Origin: Sporosarcina gallistercoris
GTDB taxonomy: Bacteria > Bacillota > Bacilli > Bacillales_A > Planococcaceae
Assembly (NCBI RefSeq): GCF_014836415.1
Contig: NZ_JACSQY010000001.1
Location: 1-64,000 of the forward strand
Reading direction: 5' to 3'
DNA length: 64,000 nucleotides
Shown in pieces: positions 60,664 through 64,000 of this stretch (position 1 is the first letter of the stretch; every line of letters begins with the position of its first letter). The position numbers and the translations under genes were made by a program. The notes beneath the pieces were generated by a model. The model had not been told where the DNA came from. It did no database searches and saw only the letters and a program-made list of their open reading frames with translations.

Positions 60664-61670
60664 CAGTCGTTCCCTCCTTGTTCAGCATAGACATGACGAA
60701 GTGCATACTCTGCATCTGCGTAAGGAGCTGCTTCTGCATAGTCTGTCGCTTCGTTCACTTGCTGCATGATCCGTTCTTCGATTTCGCTGTTCAACTCATC
60801 TGTCAGCACGCCTGTTTCTTTCAAGTAACTAGCAAACTTCGGAATCGGATCGAGTTTGCGCTCAGCTTCCAACTCCTCAGCATCACGATACAAGCGATGA
60901 TCATCATCAGAAGAGTGAGCTGTCAATCGGTAACAAACGGCCTCAACAAGACTCGGTCCGTCCCCTCGACGCGCACGGTCTGCCGCTTCTTTTACAACTT
61001 TATAGACTTCAAGTGGATCTGTTCCATCCACTGTTGTACCAGGCATGCCGTATCCGACTGCACGATCCGCAACGTTTTCGCAAGCAAGCTGCTTTTCAAC
61101 AGGTACTGAGATTGCATACTTATTGTTTTCTACCATGACGACAGTCGGCAATTTGTGAACGCCGGCAAAGTTCATACCTTCATGGAAGTCCCCTTGGTTG
61201 GAAGACCCCTCACCAAGTGTTGTGAATGTGATGAAGTCCTCGCCCTTAATCTTCGCTGCAAGTGCAACTCCTACTGCGTGTGGAAGTTGTGTCGTAACAG
61301 GAGATGAACCTGTCAAAATACGATTTTTACGTTGACCGAAGTGACCTGGCATCTGACGGCCGCCGGAGTTCGGATCCTCCGCTTTCGCAAATGCAGAAAG
61401 CATCAAGTCTTTTGGTGTCATCCCGAAGTGCAAGACAACTCCCATGTCCCGATAATAGGGAGCGGTCCAGTCTTTTTCCTTATCGAGTGCATACGCTGCT
61501 CCTACTTGAGCTGCTTCTTGTCCTTGACAAGAAATAACGAATGGAACTTTACCTGCTCGGTTGAGGAGCCACATACGCTCATCTATTTTCCGTGCCATTA
61601 ACATTGTTTCATAGATTTGTAATACATCATCGTTCGTGAGTCCTAGCTCTTCGTGGCGATTTGCTGCCAT
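60663..61670 (-). CDS. bkdAA: Branched-chain keto-acid dehydrogenase E1 alpha
   Basis: A 335-residue thiamine diphosphate-binding subunit. GQEAAQVGAAYALDKEKDWTAPYYRDMG, then TTLGEGSSNQGDFHEGMNFAGVHKLPTVVMVENNKYAISVP (the GDG-type ThDP motif region, here GEGSSNQGDFHEG ... NNKYAIS), and YRLTAHSSDDDHRLYRD (the phosphorylation-loop region) identify it. It decarboxylates the keto acids of Val, Leu and Ile. GGGGG before ATG 61670. Confidence 0.95.
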   Translation of the reverse strand: MAANRHEELGLTNDDVLQIYETMLMARKIDERMWLLNRAGKVPFVISCQGQEAAQVGAAYALDKEKDWTAPYYRDMGVVLHFGMTPKDLMLSAFAKAEDPNSGGRQMPGHFGQRKNRILTGSSPVTTQLPHAVGVALAAKIKGEDFITFTTLGEGSSNQGDFHEGMNFAGVHKLPTVVMVENNKYAISVPVEKQLACENVADRAVGYGMPGTTVDGTDPLEVYKVVKEAADRARRGDGPSLVEAVCYRLTAHSSDDDHRLYRDAEELEAERKLDPIPKFASYLKETGVLTDELNSEIEERIMQQVNEATDYAEAAPYADAEYALRHVYAEQGGND

Positions 61671-61686
61671 GAGTGTTTCCCCCTTT

Positions 61687-63114
61687 TTACATGTGAATTG
61701 CTTTTCCGTCTACAGCAAGTGCCGCTTCACCAATCACTTCAGATAGCGATGGATGAGGATGAATCGTATCTGCGATTTCCCAAGGTGTTGCGTCCAATAC
61801 CATGGCAAGTCCGGCTTCGGAGATCATGTCAGTAACACCTGCGCCAATCATGTGTACTCCGAGGATATCGTCTGTCTTTTCATCCGCAACAATTTTCACA
61901 AAGCCATCCGCTTTTCCATTCACAAGTGCTTTACCGACTGCTTGGAATGGGAATTTACCGATTTTTACAGTGAATCCGCGTTCCTTTGCCTGCTTTTCAG
62001 TAATTCCTACGCTAGCTGCTTCAGGACTTGAATAGATACAACGCGAGATTTTTTCATAATCCATCGGCTCCGGCGTTTGGTTCGCGATATGTTCTATTGC
62101 AGCAATTCCTTCATGAGAAGCTACGTGCGCAAGTTGCAGTCCACCGATACAATCACCGATTGCATAAATATGGCTTTCTTTTGTCTGGAATGTCGGACGG
62201 GTTTTGATGTAACCTTTTTCGATTTCAATTTCCGTGTTTTCAATACCGATTCCTTCAGTATTCGCTTGACGGCCAACTGAAACGAGAACTTTCTCTGCAG
62301 TGAAGCTTTGAGTGGAATCGCCAATTTCTGCTGAAATGGTTACTTGTTCACTCGTCTTTTCAACGGTTTCAGGAAGCACTTTTGCACCTGTGACAAATTT
62401 GATGCCTTTTTTCTCGAGAAGTTTTTTCATCTCTTTAGAAATATCTTCATCTTCAGTAGGAAGAATCCGATCTGCGTATTCCACAACTGTAATATCGACA
62501 CCAAAATCGTTGAGCATTGAAGCCCATTCGATTCCGATGACTCCTCCACCGATGATCAGCATCGATGCAGGTAAGGACTCAAGAGCAAGTGCTCCGTCTG
62601 AAGAAAGGATCTGTTCCTCATCCAGCTCGAGACCTGGCAACGTTCTTGGACGTGATCCTGTTGCGAGCACCAAGTTTTTCAAGATGAGCATTTCGTTTTC
62701 CTCACCGTTATTCATCTCCACTGAAATGGTTCCAGGCATAGGCGAGAAAATCGAAGGTCCAAGCATCCTGCCTGTCCCTTCATAGACATCGATCTTGCCC
62801 TTTTTCATAAGACCTTGAACACCTTTATAGAGCTGGTCGACTATGGATTTCTTTCTTTCTTGGACAGCTGAGAAGTTCAGAGTGACGCCTTCTGTTTCAA
62901 CACCGAAACTTAGAGCTTTTTCTTTCGTCAATTGGTAAACTTCAGCACTTTTCAATAACGCTTTACTAGGAATACATCCTTTATGTAAGCATGTACCACC
63001 TAATTTGCCTTTTTCAACGAGCGCTGTTTTAAGTCCAAGTTGTGCAGAACGGATGGCAGCTACATATCCGCCTGTTCCGCCTCCAAGAATGACTACATCA
63101 TACTCTTGAGCCAA
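61687..63114 (-). CDS. lpdV: Dihydrolipoyl dehydrogenase E3 of the Bkd complex
   Basis: A 475-residue FAD disulfide reductase: [19 protein letters not shown], redox pair in [15 protein letters not shown] (about 36-50), NAD motif [21 protein letters not shown], second FAD motif YAIGDCIGG and the C-terminal His-Glu pair in [20 protein letters not shown] is typical of the Bkd-type E3. I start at TTG 63114 (GGAGG 9 nt upstream); the longer frame is inside buk. It overlaps buk by 17 nt. Confidence 0.94.
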   Translation of the reverse strand: MAQEYDVVILGGGTGGYVAAIRSAQLGLKTALVEKGKLGGTCLHKGCIPSKALLKSAEVYQLTKEKALSFGVETEGVTLNFSAVQERKKSIVDQLYKGVQGLMKKGKIDVYEGTGRMLGPSIFSPMPGTISVEMNNGEENEMLILKNLVLATGSRPRTLPGLELDEEQILSSDGALALESLPASMLIIGGGVIGIEWASMLNDFGVDITVVEYADRILPTEDEDISKEMKKLLEKKGIKFVTGAKVLPETVEKTSEQVTISAEIGDSTQSFTAEKVLVSVGRQANTEGIGIENTEIEIEKGYIKTRPTFQTKESHIYAIGDCIGGLQLAHVASHEGIAAIEHIANQTPEPMDYEKISRCIYSSPEAASVGITEKQAKERGFTVKIGKFPFQAVGKALVNGKADGFVKIVADEKTDDILGVHMIGAGVTDMISEAGLAMVLDATPWEIADTIHPHPSLSEVIGEAALAVDGKAIHM

Positions 63115-64000
63115 TGTGATCAGCCTCCATTTCCTTGTTTGTCTGTCGTGATGGGTACATTTTTGCTTCTTCTTCCCCGGTAAGAACACGGATTGCCCCT
63201 TCCGCAAGGGCTTGCAATTCGTCTTCCCCCGGGTAGATAACGACCTCTGCAATCCAGTCTACGTATGATTGTATCTCTGCTGTGAAGTCTTTGCCGTATG
63301 CGAGTCCGCCAGTCAGAATAATTGCATCCACTTCACCTTGAAGTACTGCCGCTGCGCTTCCGATTTCCTTAGCGACTTGGTAAGCCATTGCGCTGTAAAC
63401 TTCTTTTGCATGTCCGTCCCCAGCTGCAATTCTTTTTTCGACTTCAACCGCATTATTCGTACCAAGGTATCCAGTCAAACCACCTTTACCGACGAGCATT
63501 TCCATAATTTCCTGCCGATAATACTTACCTGAAAAACAGATATCCACTAAATCCCCTGCAGGAACTGTACCGGCACGTTCCGGACTGAAAGGCCCATCAC
63601 CGTGAAGGCCGTTATTGACGTCAATGACTTCTCCATAACGATGGGCACCAACGGTAATCCCGCCTCCCATATGTGTCACGATCAGCCTCAATTCCTCATA
63701 CTTTTTACTAGTATGGACGGCATATCTTCGAGCAACGGCTTTTTGGTTCAATGCATGGAAAATCGAATGACGTTCCAGTAAGTTAAAACCGGAAATCCTT
63801 GCAATAGGCTGTAGTTCATCCACTACAACCGGATCCACGATGAATGCAGGAATCTTAGCTTCCGTTGCAATTTCATTGGCAAGTATCCCGCCCAGGTTCG
63901 ACGCATGCTGTCCTGAATATCCTTTTCGGAGGTCTTCAAGCATCGATTCATTCACTGTATACGTACCTCCAGCAATCGGACGCAGCAAGCCGCCGCGTCC
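63098..64000 (-). CDS. buk: Butyrate kinase, partial (5' end beyond window)
   Basis: The C-terminal 300 residues of an acetate/butyrate kinase family enzyme; the frame stays open to the window edge, with [14 protein letters not shown] as the first visible segment. [36 protein letters not shown] and the [12 protein letters not shown] (ATP-site) segment are family hallmarks. In B. subtilis ptb-bcd-buk-lpdV-bkd form one operon that links branched-chain acyl-CoA to ATP formation; buk next to lpd here matches. The start codon and any ptb/bcd lie outside. Confidence 0.92.
   Translation of the reverse strand, partial: GRGGLLRPIAGGTYTVNESMLEDLRKGYSGQHASNLGGILANEIATEAKIPAFIVDPVVVDELQPIARISGFNLLERHSIFHALNQKAVARRYAVHTSKKYEELRLIVTHMGGGITVGAHRYGEVIDVNNGLHGDGPFSPERAGTVPAGDLVDICFSGKYYRQEIMEMLVGKGGLTGYLGTNNAVEVEKRIAAGDGHAKEVYSAMAYQVAKEIGSAAAVLQGEVDAIILTGGLAYGKDFTAEIQSYVDWIAEVVIYPGEDELQALAEGAIRVLTGEEEAKMYPSRQTNKEMEADHIGSRV

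Overview
The window looks like chromosomal DNA of a low-to-moderate-GC, aerobic Gram-positive of the Bacillales, most likely Planococcaceae (Sporosarcina-like). This rests on Bacillus-type gene content and order: a yqj-type block (yqjC/D/E, polymerase IV, RNase Z, namA, proI, yqjP, yqjQ), a glmS ribozyme, yunC, bacilliredoxin BrxB, Prli42 and a branched-chain keto-acid dehydrogenase operon, with AGGAGG-type ribosome binding sites throughout. The genus is inferred. No rRNA, tRNA, CRISPR array, transposase or phage gene was seen.

Layout. (1) 1-5.4 kb: an accessory-looking run of minus-strand genes: a GNAT-like/nucleotidyltransferase pair, several small membrane proteins of unknown role, and a histidine phosphatase. 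(2) 5.6-9 kb: RDD membrane protein, VOC protein and a large chemoreceptor. (3) 9.3-17.7 kb: glmS with its self-cleaving ribozyme leader, a type II NADH dehydrogenase with a DUF1641 partner, small proteins (DUF1540, YxcD, YunC), a lipoprotein Cu/Zn superoxide dismutase, a heme-degrading monooxygenase and YitT with an attenuator-like leader. (4) 18-24.6 kb: an LCP cell-wall ligase, then a tightly packed operon of a very large coiled-coil SF1 helicase, an unrecognised helical protein and a DUF985 cupin. (5) 25-29.5 kb: a CocE/NonD hydrolase and BCCT transporter operon facing a TetR regulator, with two palindromes and a cre site between them. (6) 29.6-32.6 kb: a GAF-HD-GYP protein overlapping an SRPBCC-class III adenylate cyclase. 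(7) 33-38.1 kb: a Fur-box-controlled iron-siderophore ABC operon facing a ferredoxin/flavodoxin reductase-like gene. (8) 38-42 kb: an SDR, small membrane proteins, an HtrA-like protease and a divergent HPr kinase. (9) 42.5-50 kb: the yqj-type block, with a CheW gene. (10) 50-64 kb: mmdA, mce, Prli42, brxB, meaB, mutB, mutA, bkdB, bkdAB, bkdAA, lpd and the 3' part of buk.

How it works together. Region 10 is a catabolic route: the Bkd complex with its own E3 oxidises the keto acids of Val/Ile/Leu to branched acyl-CoAs (also primers for branched fatty acids). The propionyl-CoA formed from Val/Ile can pass through the MmdA-type carboxyltransferase, the epimerase and the B12-dependent mutase (protected by MeaB) to succinyl-CoA. 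Region 7 imports ferric siderophores and probably reduces the iron. HmoB in region 3 may release heme iron. Regions 4, 5, 6 and the HprK-like gene are the least conventional parts and carry the main findings.
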